The notes: generated from the sequence alone by a model not told the origin. Numbered from the stretch's first letter, positions 11,900 to 23,772 are shown. The stretch: 64,000 nucleotides of DNA from Lytechinus pictus (GCF_037042905.1 NC_087252.1:1805501-1869500), one strand, 5' to 3'. Program-made: numbers and translations.

Positions 11900-12264
11900 A
11901 ATGGTTTCTACAAATGACTTGGTAAGATAATGAATCAGTACTGACTGAAGTCCCAACCAGCAATAGTAGGATCAAAAAGCCAATTGCTTGCCACATTTTA
12001 TGCTTCACTAAACTCAGTGACAATATGTAAATGTAGGACATACCATTATACATGTGAATCTATCCAAGTCAAATCTGTTGGAACCAAAATCTGTTCAACT
12101 TGGGCAAAATTTGACTTAAGAAGTCTTCAAATCACATTCACATATTCTGGTCTGAATTCGACTTATAATACGCAAAGTCTACTGTATATGCAAAAGAACA
12201 TCTAGGCATGTCCCTAGAATGTTAACACAACCAAGACTTACATTAGTACATCACAATAGTCCAA
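11900..12264 (-). other. NKAPD1 3' flank and probable 3' UTR
   Basis: Non-coding sequence directly downstream of the NKAPD1 stop. I could not place a convincing polyadenylation signal close to the stop codon. Confidence 0.4.
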
Positions 12265-15200
12265 TCATCTACTCCCACTTCTACTTCTTCTCCTCCTTCT
12301 TCTGTCTATGTTTTTTTTATCTTTTCTATCACTCTTCCTTTCTTTGTCCTTTCTCCTTCTTGACTCTTTATCATGATCATCCCTCCGATGGTGCCTGTCT
12401 TTAGATGGATCACGACTTCTGCGTCGTCTTCTACGTCTGTTCCTATCACCACTCCTGTCCCTCTTGGATTTCCCATCTTCACTATTCCTTCCTTCACTTC
12501 TCCCGGAATGTCTCCTTTCCCTACTGCTCCTGCGATGACCATTTTCATGCCGTCTACTCCTTTCAGCACTCGGTCTTCGCCTCCTCGTCGGTCTCCTGCG
12601 GCTCCGTCCTCCTCCTCCTCCTCCTCTTCTTATTGAATAATCTCTTTCATCGTCCCTACGTGGTTTCCTCGCGTCGGATCGTCTTCCTCTGTGTGTCTCT
12701 TCTTCGCTGCTGCTGCTTTCGCTTGAAGAACTGTCCGAATCATCAGAACTGCTGGAACTGTCCGATTCTGAGGAGCTTTCTTCGTCATCATCCTCGTCTC
12801 GTGACGGCTTCCTCCTTCGTTCAGATCTGAGATGAAATAAGGAGAGGGTTTCATGAGGCAAATAGACTGTGATTTTTACTGACTACTTTGTTCTAAGCCA
12901 ATGAGATGAAAGTATTTCAGTAGCTTATAACAGTTTTCAGTGAAAATCATTTGTAACCAGGGTGCCGTTTCATAAAGCTGTTTGTAAGTTAAGAGTGACT
13001 TTCTTTCGCGCTTAACCATCATCAATGAATAAACCATTTAACACAGAGGATCACCAGTCGTTCTTAACTTACCAACAGCTTTATGAAACACCCGCCAGGC
13101 ATGGTAAAACGCTAAAAATAGTCACGCTTTGTGATATTCAGGAGGAAATTACAAATTCTTTTTAATCACAAAGTTCAGATGTCAGATTAAAAAAAATATT
13201 TCCAAGAAAGAGTATACGTTTTCTATGCACTTCAAAGGGATGTACCAGGAGCCGCGGACAGTTTTGAAAGTGGGGGGGGGGGGGGGGGAGGGGGGCTAAC
13301 CATGTAAAAAATCATAATCAGATGGTCATTTTTACGTTTTTGTTCACGGTTTTTGAAAAAAGTGCGGGGGCTGAAGCCCCTGAAGTCCCCCCTCCGTTTC
13401 GGCAGCCCCTGTGCACTACCAAATAAGCTAAAAGGCTGTTTTGACTGATTTTAGACCCATAATTTGCCATTTTTGTCTCGCCTGCATAGCAGAGTGAGAC
13501 TATAGGCGCCACTTTTCCGACGGTGGTGGCATCAACATAAAATCTTTACCCAAGGTTAATTTTTTGAAATGACATCATAACTTGCAAAATATATGGACCT
13601 AGTTCATAAAACTTAGACATAAGGTTAATCAAGTATCAGTGAACATCCTGCCTGAGTTTCAGGTCACATGACCAAGGTCACAGGTCATTATTATCTCGGT
13701 CACATTTGCTCTACGGCGGCCGTAGTAGCTGGTACAAAAAATGTTAAAACGGCTGTTTTCGACTCGCCGTAAGGCTGCCGTAAAGCAAATGTGACCGAGG
13801 TATTAAGGTCAATGAAGTTTTGCCATGTTGGGGGTACTTGTTGATTTCCATCATAAGTTTCAGTTTATGGATCTAGTTCTTGAAACTTGGACATAAAAGT
13901 ATCACTGAACATCATTCGTGAGTTTCAGGTCACATGACTAAGATCAAACTTCATTTAGGGTCAATGAACTTAGATTATGTTGAGGAAATCAAAACGAATT
14001 CTTAAACAAAGTTAAGTTTTTGAAATGTCATACTTTGAAAGTACATGGATCTAGTTAATTAATGAAAGTTGTACAATTAGAGTAATCAATCATCAGTGAA
14101 CATCCTGTTCAAGGTCAATGAACGTAATTTTTTTTTTTGCTTCATTAAACGCATCGATTCGAGATAGACATTTGATTTTACCTCTGTTTCTTTCTTCTCC
14201 TGTCATGACCTTTGACCTCTGTCCCTTCATCACTGGTGTCATCCATGGATGACCTGTTAATGTTCTCCTCTGGATAGAGCTCCATAAAACCATTGTGACT
14301 CCATCTAAAATTGATAAAAAATATTCATTCTCTTGTATACTGTCTGGATCAATTCGAGCGTTTTACTTTTTTTTTTCACCTCAGCATTTTATTTCTATCA
14401 TCATATTTCATATACCATCAGTTAGCTCAATAGATTTGTTAGTTTAGTAATTTGTGCATATCCTCCTCGTACATGTATTTCAATGGTCACTACAAATCAC
14501 ATGATGCCAGCTGTAATCGTACAATGATTTGAAGAATGTGCTCCTTCCTAACCACCCATGTTATATCCCCCTTACCTCTCCATCTAAGTGCTCCCCCCTA
14601 ACCACCCATGTTACATCCCCCTTACCTCTCCATCTAAGTGCTCCCCCCTAACCACCCATGTTATATCCCCAATACCTCTCCATCTAAGTGCACCCCTAAC
14701 CATCCATGTTACATCCCCCTTACCTCTCCATCTAAGTGCTCCCCCCTAACCATCCATGTTACATCCCCCTTACCTCTCCATCTAAGTGCTCCCCCCTAAC
14801 CATCCATGTTACATCCCCCTTACCTCTCCATCTAAGTGCTCCCCCCTAACCATCCATGTTACATCCCCCTTACCTCTCCATCTAAGTGCTCCCCCCTAAC
14901 CATCCATGTTATATCCCCCTTACCTCTCCATCTAAGTGCACCCCCCTAACCACCCATGTTATATCCCCCTTACCTCTCCATCTAAGTGCTCCCCCCTAAC
15001 CACCCATGTTATATCCCCTTACCTCTCCATCTCAGTGCTCCCCCTAACCACCCATGTTACATCCCCCTTACCTCTCCATCTAAGTGCTCCCCCTAACCAC
15101 CCATGTTATATCCCCGTTACCTCTCCTTCTTAGTGCTCCCCCTAACCACCCATGTTATATCCCCCTTACCTCTCCATCTACGTGCTCCCCCTAACCACTG

Positions 15201-18200
15201 ATCCATGTTATATCCCCCTTACCTCTCCATCTAAGTGCTCCCCCCTAACCACCCATGTTACATCCCCCTTACCTCTCCATCTAAGTGTTCCCCCTAACCA
15301 CCCATGTTATATCCCCTTACCTCTTCATCTAAGTGCTCCTTCCTAACCACCCATGTTATTTCCCCCTTACCTCTCCATGTCAGTGCTCCTTCCTAACCAT
15401 CCATGTTATTTCCCCCTTACCTCTCCATCTAAGTGCTCCTTCCTAACAATCCATGTTATATCCCCCTTACCTCTCCATCTAAGTGCTCCTTCCTAACCAT
15501 CCATGTTATATCCCCCTTACCTCTCCATCTAAGTGCTCCTTCTAACCAACCATGTTATATCCCCCTTACCTCTCCATCTAAGCGCTCCTTCCTAACCACC
15601 CATGTTATATCCCCCTTACCTCTCCATTTAAGTGCTCCTTCCTAACCACCCATGTTATATCCCCCTTACCTCTCCATCTAAGTGCTCCCCCTAACCATCC
15701 ATGTTATATCCCCCTTACCTCTCCATCTAAGTGCTCCTTCTTAACCATCCATGTTATATCCCCCTTACCTCTCCATCTAAGTGCTCCCCCTAACCATCCA
15801 TGTTATATCCCCCTTACCTCTCCATCTAAGTGCTCCCCCCTAACCATCCATGTTACATCCCCCTTACCTCTCCATCTAAGTGCTCCCCCCTAACCATCCA
15901 TGTTACATCCCCCTTACCTCTCCATCTAAGTGCTCCTTCCTAACCATCCATGTTATATCCCCTTACCTCTCCATTTAAGTGCTCCCCCAACCATCCATGT
16001 TATATCCCCCTTACCTCTCCATCTAAGTACTCCTTCCTAACCATCCATGTTATATCCCCCTTACCTCTCCATCTAAGTGCTCCTTCCTAACCATCCATGT
16101 TACATCCCCCTTACCTCTTCATCTAAGTGCTCCCCCCTAACCATCCATGTTATATCCCCTTACCTCTCCATCTAAGTACTCCTTCCTAACCATCCATGTT
16201 ATATCCCCCTTACCTCTCCATTTAAGTGCTCCCCCCTAACCATCCATGTTATATCCCCTTACCTCTCCATCTAAGTACTCCTTCCTAACCATCCATGTTA
16301 CATCCCCCTTACCTCTTCATCTAAGTGCTCCCCCCTAACCATCCATGTTATATCCCCTTACCTCTCCATTTAAGTGCTCCCCCAACCATCCATGTTATAT
16401 CCCCCTTACCTCTCCATCTAAGTACTCCTTCCTAACCATCCATGTTATATCCCCCTTACCTCTCCATTTAAGTGCTCCCCCCTAACCATCCATGTTACAT
16501 CCCCCTTACCTCTCCATCTAAGTGCTCCCCCAACCATCCATGTTATATCCCCCTTACCTCTCCATCTAAGTACTCCTTCCTAACCATCCATGTTATATCC
16601 CCCTTACCTCTCCATCTAAGTACTCCTTCCTAACCATCCATGTTATATCCCCTTACCTCTCCATTTAAGTGCTCCTTCCTAACCACCCATGTTATATCCC
16701 CTTACCTCTCCATCTAAGTGCTCCTTCCTAACCATCCATGTTATATCCCCCTTACCTCTCCATCTAAGTGCACCCCCCTAACCATCCATGTTATATCCCC
16801 CTTACCTCTTCATCTAAGTGCACCCCCCTAACCACCCATGTTATATCCCCTTACCTCTCCATCTAAGTGCTCCTTCCTAACCATCCATGTTATTTCCCCC
16901 TTACCTCTCCATCTAAGTGCTCCCCCCTAACCACCCATGTTACATCCCCCTTACCTCTCCATCTAAGTGCTCCTTCATAACCATCCATGTTATATCCCCT
17001 TACCTCTCCATCTAAGTACTCCTTCCTAACCACCCATGTTATATCCCCTTACCTCTCCATCTAAATGCACCCCCCTAACCACCCATGTTATATCCCCTTA
17101 CCTCTCCATCTAAGTGCTCCTTCCTAACCATCCATGTTATCTCCCCCTTACCTCTCCATCTAAGTGCTCCTTCCTAACCACCCATGTTATATCCCCTTAC
17201 CTCTCCATCTAAGTGCTCCTTCCTAACCATCCATGTTATATCCCCCTTACCTCTCCATCTAAGTGCTCCCCCAACCATCCATGTTATCTCCCCCTTACCT
17301 CTCCATCTAAGTGCTCCCCCCTAACCACCCATGTTATATCCCCCTTACCTCTCCATCTAAGTGCTCCTTCCTAACCATCCATGTTATATCCCCCTTACCT
17401 CTCCATCTAAGTGCTCCTTCCTAACCATCCATGTTATATCCCCTTACCTCTCCATCTCAGTGCTCCTTCCTAACCATCCATGTTATATCCCCCTTACCTC
17501 TCCATCTAAGTGCTCCTTCCTAACCATCCATGTTATATCCCCCTTACCTCTCCATCTCAGTGCTCCTTCCTAACCATCCATGTTATATCCCCCTTACCTC
17601 TCCATCTCAGTGCTCCTTCCTAACCATCCATGTTATATCCCCCTTACCTCTCCATCTAAGTGCTCCCCCTAACCATCCATGTTATATCCCCCTTACCTCT
17701 CCATCTCAGTGCTCCTTCCTAACCATCCATGTTATATCCCCCTTACCTCTCCATCTCAGTGCTCCTTCCTAACCACCCATGTTATATCCCGCTTACCTCT
17801 CCTTCTTAGTGCTCCTTCCTAACCATCCATTTTATATCCCCCTTACCTCTCCATCTAGGTGCTCCTTCCTAACCATCCATTTTATATCCCCCTTACCTCT
17901 CCATCTAAGTGCTCCTTCCTAACCATCCATGTTACATCCCCCTTACCTCTCCATCTAAGTACTCCTTCCTAACCATCCATGTTATATCCCCCTTACCTCT
18001 CCATCTAAGTGCTCCCCCCTAACCATCCATGTTATATCCCCCTTACCTCTCCATCTCAGTGCTCCTTCCTAACCATCCATGTTATATCCCGCTTACCTCT
18101 CCTTCTTAGTGCTCCTTCCTAACCATCCATTTTATATCCCCCTTACCTCTCCATCTAGGTGCTCCTTCCTAACCATCCATTTTATATCCCCCTTACCTCT

Positions 18201-20992
18201 CCATCTAAGTGCTCCTTCCTAACCATCCATTTTATATCCCCCTTACCTCTCCATCTAGGTGCTCCTTCCTAACCATCCATTTTATATCCCCCTTACCTCT
18301 CCATCTAAGTGCTCCTTCCTAACCATCCATGTTATATCCCCCTTACCTCTCCATCTAAGTGCTCCCCCCTAACCATCCATGTTATATCCCCCTTACCTCT
18401 CCATCTCAGTGCTCCTTCCTAACCATCCATGTTATATCCCGCTTACCTCTCCTTCTTAGTGCTCCTTCCTAACCATCCATTTTATATCCCCCTTACCTCT
18501 CCATCTAGGTGCTCCTTCCTAACCATCCATTTTATATCCCCCTTACCTCTCCATCTAAGTGCTCCCCCCTAACCATCCATTTTATATCCCCCTTACCTCT
18601 CCATCTAAGTGCTCCTTCCTAACCATCCATGTTATATCCCCCTTACCTCTCCATCTAAGTGCACCCCCCTAACCACCCATGTTATATCCCCGTTACCTCT
18701 CCTTCTTAGTGCTCCCCCTAACCACCCATGTTATATCCCCCTTACCTCTCCATCTAAGTGCTCCTTCCTAACCATCCATGTTATATCCCCCTTACCTCTC
18801 CATCTACGTGCTCCCCCCTAACCATCCATGTTACATCCCCCTTACCTCTCCATCTAAGTGCTCCCCCTAACCACCCATGTTATATCCCCCTTACCTCTCC
18901 ATTTAAGTGCTCCTTCCTAACCATCCATGTTATATCCCCCTTACCTCTCCATTTAAGTGCTCCCCCTAACCATCCATGTTATATCCCCCTTACCTCTCCA
19001 TCTAAGTGCTCCCCCTAACCACCCATGTTATATCCCCCTTACCTCTCCATCTAAGTGCTCCCCCTAACCACCCATGTTATATCCCCCTTACAGTGTAGGA
19101 AACACAAGAGGAAGGTGATTATGCCCCCATGACAGTCCAAATGCCCCTAATTTTGCCCCCAAATGCATGCTTTTGTCGCAACCATTATTTCTAAAGTTGC
19201 CCCAGATCTGTCACAAAAATATTTAAGATTATTTCATTACCTCTCCATCTGAGTGTTCATGCCCTGTCGACCACCTCGATTCAACCTGCGTTGATTCCAT
19301 CTTTCCCGGCTGTTATTGTTTCCACCGTATATTTCTCTGGGAGAGTCACTGTACATCTGCCCATATCTGACTGGCCCTCGTGACCTTGTAGTAGAAAAAA
19401 TTAAAAAACAACAAAGATTAAAGATGCCCTGGGTATTTGACAAAGAGTAAAGTTTGCACATTGGAAGAGAGGCAGGACACAAATTAGGGGTTATATTTTC
19501 GGCCAAACTGGGGCAAGTGCTGAATTTTTGGGGGCTTTCTTTAAATTTAAAGGCTACTTTTCGACCCAACGAGCAATACCGCTGACAAGAGTATCATTCT
19601 GTTGATTGATTGATAAAAAATTAACGACACTATCAACACATGCGTGTCATATAAGTGTCGGACAGTTAATCTGGAAAGGTTACTATAATACAGTACAAAT
19701 TACCCTAATGCAACTTTACAAAGGAACAGGATTATAAATAAGTGATTATCAGTAATAAATTAATACGTTAACTACTTCCCCGGGATAACTTCCCTACTCT
19801 TTACGAAAAGAGGAGTAGGTTTTTTAACGTGCAAATGGTGTGACTCTCCCTTACACGGGACCGACGGCTTAGAGTCTCCTCCGAAAGACTAGACAATTGG
19901 AATAAAATACCTTGCCCAAGGGTATACCTGTTGTGATTGGGATTCGAACAGTTTCCCACCTAAAATCTAATAAACAGATTGATCTCCTTTAGGAAATTTA
20001 CAATACATAATCGTGAAATATCTCTAAATAATGTCTTAAGGTCAGGAACATCATAAAAGTTAGTACGAATATGTGCAAAATCAGCACATTCAATGAGGAT
20101 GTGTTTAACTGTAAGTGTACAATTACATGATATGCATTGAGGTGGATTTTCTCTTGCAAATAAATATGCATGTGTTAAGTAAGAATGTCCAATACGAGCA
20201 CGGGTCAATACAATGTCTTCCCGTCGTTTAGCTAATGGAAGAGTATTTTGTGATTCAAGTCTTGGTTGGTGTTTATGGAGTTTATTATTAGGATTTAGAT
20301 CCCATGATGTTTGCCATTTATTTATAATATAAGTATTAACCTTTGATTTTAGATCAGTGTAAGGTATCTGTATTTCTGTTATATCCAGATCTAAAGCTTC
20401 TTTAGCTAACTCATCAGCTTTTTCATTACCTTGAATACCTGTATGGCTTGGTATCCAAACAAATATTATTCGTTTGTCTTCATGTTCTTAAATATTGTGG
20501 AAGAATTTGGGGCAACTTTAGTAAAGAAGGTCACCTAAAAGCATTTCATTCTGCAAATTTTATAGGTGATTATTTATGTCATGAGGGTGAAAGGGCCCAT
20601 ATTAATCACCCTTATGTATCTCCTATGCTGATAAGAGGTCAATACTTGATGTACACTTTGGCAGCTAATACAGGAAGCTATACTGGGATGTTGAATAAAG
20701 TGAGCCACCTATTGCTTGCCGATTACTTTTGTTTTGGAAATATATCTACATGTACCATATAACCCTGGACTGCACTTTTGAGCATATTCATATGAGGCCC
20801 TCTATTGGTGGAAATTGAGAAAAGGTAACCCATACAAACACCCACAATATACCTGTTGCTTGGTACATGTGATCTCTTTTCTTTTTTCTTCTCCCACATC
20901 TCTTCTTCTTCTTGTAGTCTGTTGTGAGTCTCGGTGTGATGAAGAACATTCTTCAGCAGCCTCCTATCAAGGTACCTTACCTTCACAGACAT
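12265..20992 (-). CDS. NKAPD1: NKAPD1 (C11orf57 family), Arg/Ser-rich nuclear protein
   Basis: Coding exons: 20992-20853, 19384-19241, 14304-14182 and 12826-12265 (969 nt, 322 residues; the human protein is about 290). All three junctions are phase 2 with GT/AG borders: CAACAG|GTATAT, GGAGAG|GTAATG and CAGAG|GTAAAA, with acceptors CTACAAG, TTTTAG and TCTCAG. Family recognition rests on two blocks: RLLKNVLHHTETHNRLQEEE (residues 11-30) followed by MW, and RWSHNGFMELYPEE (95-108), both matching vertebrate NKAPD1. The last exon encodes an acidic/Ser stretch (about 145-175) and then a long RS/R-rich tail ending RSRSGSR. Start: the ATG at 20992 aligns with the family N-terminus, so any upstream exon is non-coding. 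RS-rich composition suggests a nuclear, RNA-processing-linked role; function is poorly defined. Intron 3 carries a large minisatellite. Confidence 0.88.
12962..13092. mobile_element. Short foldback MITE (GTTTCATAAAGCTG ends)
   Basis: GTGCCGTTTCATAAAGCTGT at the left is mirrored by ACAGCTTTATGAAACACCCG at the right. A second paired block (GTAAGTTAAGAGTGAC and GTCGTTCTTAACTTAC) lies just inside. Length about 130 bp; non-coding. Confidence 0.75.
13245..13420. repeat. Dispersed repeat with G-run and CCGCGG-type ends
   Basis: It contains a 17-base G-run, TACGTTTTTGTTCACGGTTT and a run of GGGGGCTGAAGCCCC. The same order of motifs occurs in inverse orientation at 36298-36456, where TIRs are intact. 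This copy is decayed. Confidence 0.6.
13470..14130 (+). repeat. Long dispersed repeat (TCTCGCCTGCATAGCAGAG type), partly tandem
   Basis: It opens with TTTTGTCTCGCCTGCATAGC, then AGAGTGAGACTATAGGCGCC. Two degenerate copies of a segment follow, centred on TTTCAGGTCACATGAC (13657 and 13924) and GGATCTAGTT/GGACCTAGTT. I know similar sequences as high-copy non-coding repeats in marine deuterostome genomes. The frames here are closed by stops. Confidence 0.6.
13694..13801. mobile_element. Small MITE nested in the dispersed repeat
   Basis: CTCGGTCACATTTGCTCTAC at the left is inverse to GTAAAGCAAATGTGACCGAG at the right, about 108 bp in all. It interrupts the GGTCAATGAAGTT phrase of the surrounding repeat. 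An inner pair (CGGCGGCCGTAG, CTGCCGTAA) extends the stem. Confidence 0.7.
14539..19090. repeat. 50-bp minisatellite carrying a copied splice donor, about 90 units
   Basis: A tandem array with a period of 50 bp (some units 48-52), entirely inside NKAPD1 intron 3. On the gene's strand each unit reads GGAGCACTTAGATGGAGAG then GTAAGGGGGATATAACATGG. The real exon-3 end at 19241 reads GAACACTCAGATGGAGAG|GTAATG. Unit and exon end therefore share about 20 nt spanning the exon/intron boundary, in the same orientation. Variants differ at CTTC/CCCC, CAC/CAT and TTAGA/CTGAGA positions. Higher-order structure is visible at 17770-18560. Plus-strand ORFs here are frame echoes of the repeat. Confidence 0.95.
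19091..19240 (-). other. Unique 5' part of NKAPD1 intron 3
   Basis: About 150 bp between the genuine exon-3 donor (19240-19239) and the first minisatellite unit. Non-repetitive and non-coding. Reading from exon 3 into the intron meets TAA immediately (AG|G TAA TGA). Confidence 0.8.
19385..20852 (-). other. NKAPD1 intron 2 with LINE insertion
   Basis: Between coding exons 1 and 2 of NKAPD1. It contains the LINE fragment at 19960-20488 and its probable 3' tail (about 19790-19959). The rest (19400-19780 and 20489-20850) shows no gene. Confidence 0.75.
19960..20488 (-). pseudogene. Non-LTR retrotransposon (LINE) fragment: RNase H and C-terminal part
   Basis: One uninterrupted minus-strand frame of about 175 codons, starting after a stop near 20488. 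It has the RNase H signature WIPSHTGIQGNEKADELAKE, then a C-terminal block RARIGHSYLTHAYLFARENP. Next comes a zinc-knuckle-like PQCISCNCTLTVKHILIEC, typical of jockey/CR1-like elements. The reverse transcriptase and endonuclease are missing, so this is a 5'-truncated insertion. It sits in the NKAPD1 intron on the same strand as the gene. Confidence 0.85.
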
Positions 20993-21189
20993 CTCTCCTC
21001 TCACGCTCTTGTCCAATGCTGCCCTAATACAAACAAAACAAAATTAAGTTAGTACTCTATGTACAAATGCTAAAATATTAGTTTTTTCAGTTAGAGAGAA
21101 CCTAAATTAAATAATCAACACTCTCTGCATTTTGCTGCTGATCTCTGAAGAGAGTAACATGATCAAAATTTGATGTTTTAAGCTTTTCA

Positions 21190-21470
21190 AAAATCCTACC
21201 GGGTACCTATTAAACACCTGGGTGGAGAGTGGCAAATTGTGGATTGCACCTTGACAAAGGACGCTAGCAGAGCTGCCAAGTTGTTTTTTGCATTTTCAGT
21301 ATTCTTATCCCCCAAAATCAGTATTTTGACAAAAAAATCAGTATTTTTACCGTGTGAGATAAATATTTTGTATTTTTCCCCAAAAAAGTGTTTTTCATAA
21401 TAAAATGCTTGGCGCACTCGCCCATCACGGTGCTCAAGCTGCATGCAAGCTAAAATGTGCACTGCTCTTG
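21190..21470. repeat. Decayed SINE body and short repeats
   Basis: CCTGGGTGGAGAGTGGCAAA followed by TTGACAAAGGACGCTAG resembles the body of the SINE at 57885-58170 (CATCTGGGTGAAGAGTGGCA, GGCCAAAGGATGCGAG). After it comes a stretch with repeated TCAGTATT. No gene. Confidence 0.45.
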
Positions 21471-21661
21471 CAGATGAAATAAAAAAAACATTGAAACTTG
21501 TGTATATCTCACCCTGGTTTTTACAAAATGATTGAAAAAAAAAACAAGTTACCTGAAATTACATTGATCTAATAACCATATTTGTGTACGTTTTATGAAA
21601 TAGAGACATATAGAGATGATTTTTCTCAATCAATTTTGTAAAAAAAAAAATAAAAAAAAAA

Positions 21662-21740
21662 AAAATGGTGGGATTCGAACACATGACCCTCTGATTACAG
21701 AGTAACTGCAGTCTAAACTCTGAGCCTAAGGTACGCTATT
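21662..21740 (-). repeat. tRNA-like SINE head or tRNA pseudogene
   Basis: On the minus strand a B-box-like GTGTTCGAATCC and a following CCACCA end are readable, then a long T-run that would terminate Pol III. The 5' acceptor strand does not pair with the 3' strand, so it is not a working tRNA. Confidence 0.5.
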
Positions 21741-21858
21741 TCTGAATTTTATATATTTTATTGTCAAGTTGGATGTAATTTCTTTTTTTATAATGTGACA
21801 TTTTATATTAAAAAAAAATGGTCCAAAAATATGTTGTCTTTACGTATGGGCAAACAAC

Positions 21859-21960
21859 ACTTCAGTCTATGTATTTATTGGTGAGAGGAGCCAACGCAGT
21901 TCAGCCTTCAGCGGAACAACCAAATAGTACTACAGAGACTGAAGCTTTTGGTTGGTCTTG
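21859..21960 (+). repeat. Short inverted-end repeat, copy 1
   Basis: Ends TTCAGTCT and AGACTGAAGCTTTTGG flank GGAGCC..GTTCAG..GGAACAACCAA. A related copy in the same orientation is at 24116-24205 (TTCGGTCTCTG ... CAGAGACCGAAGCTTTTGG). The two copies flank the palindrome region. Confidence 0.55.
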
Positions 21961-22597
21961 GCGACAAAGCCGACAAGAGTCATGATGAAAGACGGTCCTT
22001 GCCTTGCCCTGGCCTTGCTTGGAAAGACTGTTTCGTGCAATCGGTCCTGGTGGAGCTCTCGACCAGACAAGGCAAGGGCAACACTAGACAGCTGGCAGCT
22101 GTCTGTTTCAAGGAGTTTTTAAACATTTAAAAAAAAATTTCATTTCTCCTCGTACACAGACGGCTCGCTATCGTGCAGCCACCATTAGGGGGTTAAGTTA
22201 ACAATGCAAAATCCCCCTGACGGGGCACATCGATTTTTGTCTTTATTTCATAAAAATATTATAAAAAGAACTGTACCAAAATAAAGATTGTTATTCCGTT
22301 TTGGCCTGAAATGCACCAAAACGGGGAAAAATTAACTTAAAGGGGGGAAGAAACAGTGACTTACTTCGTCTGTCGCGCGACTTCACTTCCCTGTTTTTAA
22401 TACATATACATATGGCCATTGAGTCCCTGTACAGATCGAGCTAGAACAGTAGAGGCGCACGGCAAATATGGGAGACTCTCTCCAATAGGGGAGACAATCT
22501 CCCACATTGGAGACTTGCTTTGCAAAAGGACAAAAGAAACAACACCAACAAAAGCATGATTTTTTCCACCAAAAATTTTGTCTCACTGAGGTCAGAA

Positions 22598-23772
22598 TAG
22601 CCTGGAGGCGTCTGGGGAGTGAAAGTAATATACTGTACGTATGGTCACTCCCCTAACGCCTGGCATTGTGAGGTATAGGCTCCTACGTACCGAGGGAAAA
22701 GGCAACTATAAAAATGCGCCAAACTGCTAGTTATGTTAAGAATCTGAGGTCACGACTGCTGTACATGGGTAACAATATTGGTTGGCAACGTTTGGCAAAA
22801 AATGGATAGTTATGGTTACAAATGACGAATAAATTATATGAAGTAATAAAAGTAGAAGAGAGTTTACTTACACTTGTTGACATCGCCATCTTTGATCCTT
22901 TGTTAATGCAACCTAGTTACGTGACGCGTATAGAGGGCGGCAAAATCATGAGCGGTGCTAGATTAAAAAGTGCTAAAATGTCCCGCTTCAACCACTGAAC
23001 TATAAATACGTGGAAGTCGTGTACCGGTACAACCAAGCAAAGCATCGCCGGCGAACTCGATAAGTCACATGACCGCCGCCATTTTGCTAGGTCAATTGTT
23101 CGAGAACGCGCCGTAGAAGGCAAGATGCAATGTTTTCTCTATGTATTTCTAGTTCAGTGGTTGAAGCGGTGCTAGATTAAAAAGTGCTAAAATGTCCCGC
23201 TTCAACCACTGAACTAGAAATACATAGAGAAAACATATTGCATCTTGCCTTCTACGGCGCGTTCTCGAACAATTGACCTAGCAAAATGGCGGCGGTCATG
23301 TGACTTATAGAGTTCGCCGGCGATGCTTTGCTTGGGTGTACCCGTACACGACTTCCACGTATTTATAGTTCAGTGGTTGAAGCGGGACATTTTAGCACTT
23401 TTTAATCTAGCACCGCTCATGATTTTGCCGCCCTCTATACGCGTCACGTAACTAGGTTGCATTAACAAAGGATCAAAGATGGCGATGTCAACAAGTTGTA
23501 AGTAAACTCTCTTCTACTTTTATTACTTCATATAATTTATTCGTCATTTTGTAACCATAACTATCCATTTTTTGCCAAACGTTGCCAACCAATATTTTTA
23601 CCCATGTACAGCAGTCGTGACCTCAGATTCTTAACATAACTAGCAGTTTGGCGCATTTTTATAGTTGCCTTTTCCCTCGGTACGTAGGAGCCTATACCTC
23701 ACAATGCCAGGCGTTAGGGGAGTGACCATACGTACAGTATATTACTTTCACTCCCCAGACGCCTCCAGGCTA
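22598..23772. mobile_element. 1.18-kb near-perfect palindrome (foldback element) with 8-bp direct flanks
   Basis: Two arms of about 570 bp (22598-23167 and 23198-23772) are near-identical inverse copies around a spacer of about 30 bp. Tips: TAGCCTGGAGGCGTCTGGGG and its inverse. The 8-mer GGTCAGAA flanks both ends directly (22590-22597 and 23773-23780), as expected of a target-site duplication (8 bp is typical of hAT and P superfamilies). Each arm carries TATAAATACGTGG, a GCCGCCATTTTG motif and AAAGATGGCGATGTCAACAA directly before a strong GTAAGT donor. In the left arm this points toward NKAPD1. It could be a captured or duplicated promoter plus first exon. Confidence 0.85.
22870..22905 (-). 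promoter_or_regulatory. Candidate non-coding first exon end and donor for NKAPD1
   Basis: The minus strand reads GATCAAAGATGGCGATG, then TCAACAAGT|GTAAGT. The AAGATGGCG core is the usual initiator-associated YY1-type motif of housekeeping promoters. If spliced to the acceptor at 21024 the ATG frame does not continue into NKAPD1, so it could only be a 5' UTR exon. An inverse copy lies at about 23470-23510. Confidence 0.3.

Larger units (their letters stand above)
12827..14181 (-). other. NKAPD1 last intron, filled with repeats
   Basis: Between coding exons 3 and 4 of NKAPD1. It holds the MITE at 12962-13092, the G-run repeat at 13245-13420 and a long dispersed repeat (13470-14130) with a nested MITE. 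I saw no extra exon. Confidence 0.75.

Noticed and set aside
12373-12830. Plus-strand ORFs opposite the last NKAPD1 exon
   Set aside because: Antisense shadow of an RS-rich coding exon; no splice or homology support.
14936-19018. Plus-strand ORFs with repeated Pro/Ser/Leu-rich peptides across the minisatellite
   Set aside because: They are translations of a 50-bp unit (three units give 150 nt), vary with each indel, and have no start context or domain. The array is intronic to NKAPD1 on the other strand.
22880-22905. ATGGCGATGTCAACAAGT as the NKAPD1 start codon exon
   Set aside because: Neither donor phase joins in frame to the exon at 21023, and the family N-terminus aligns with the ATG at 20992.
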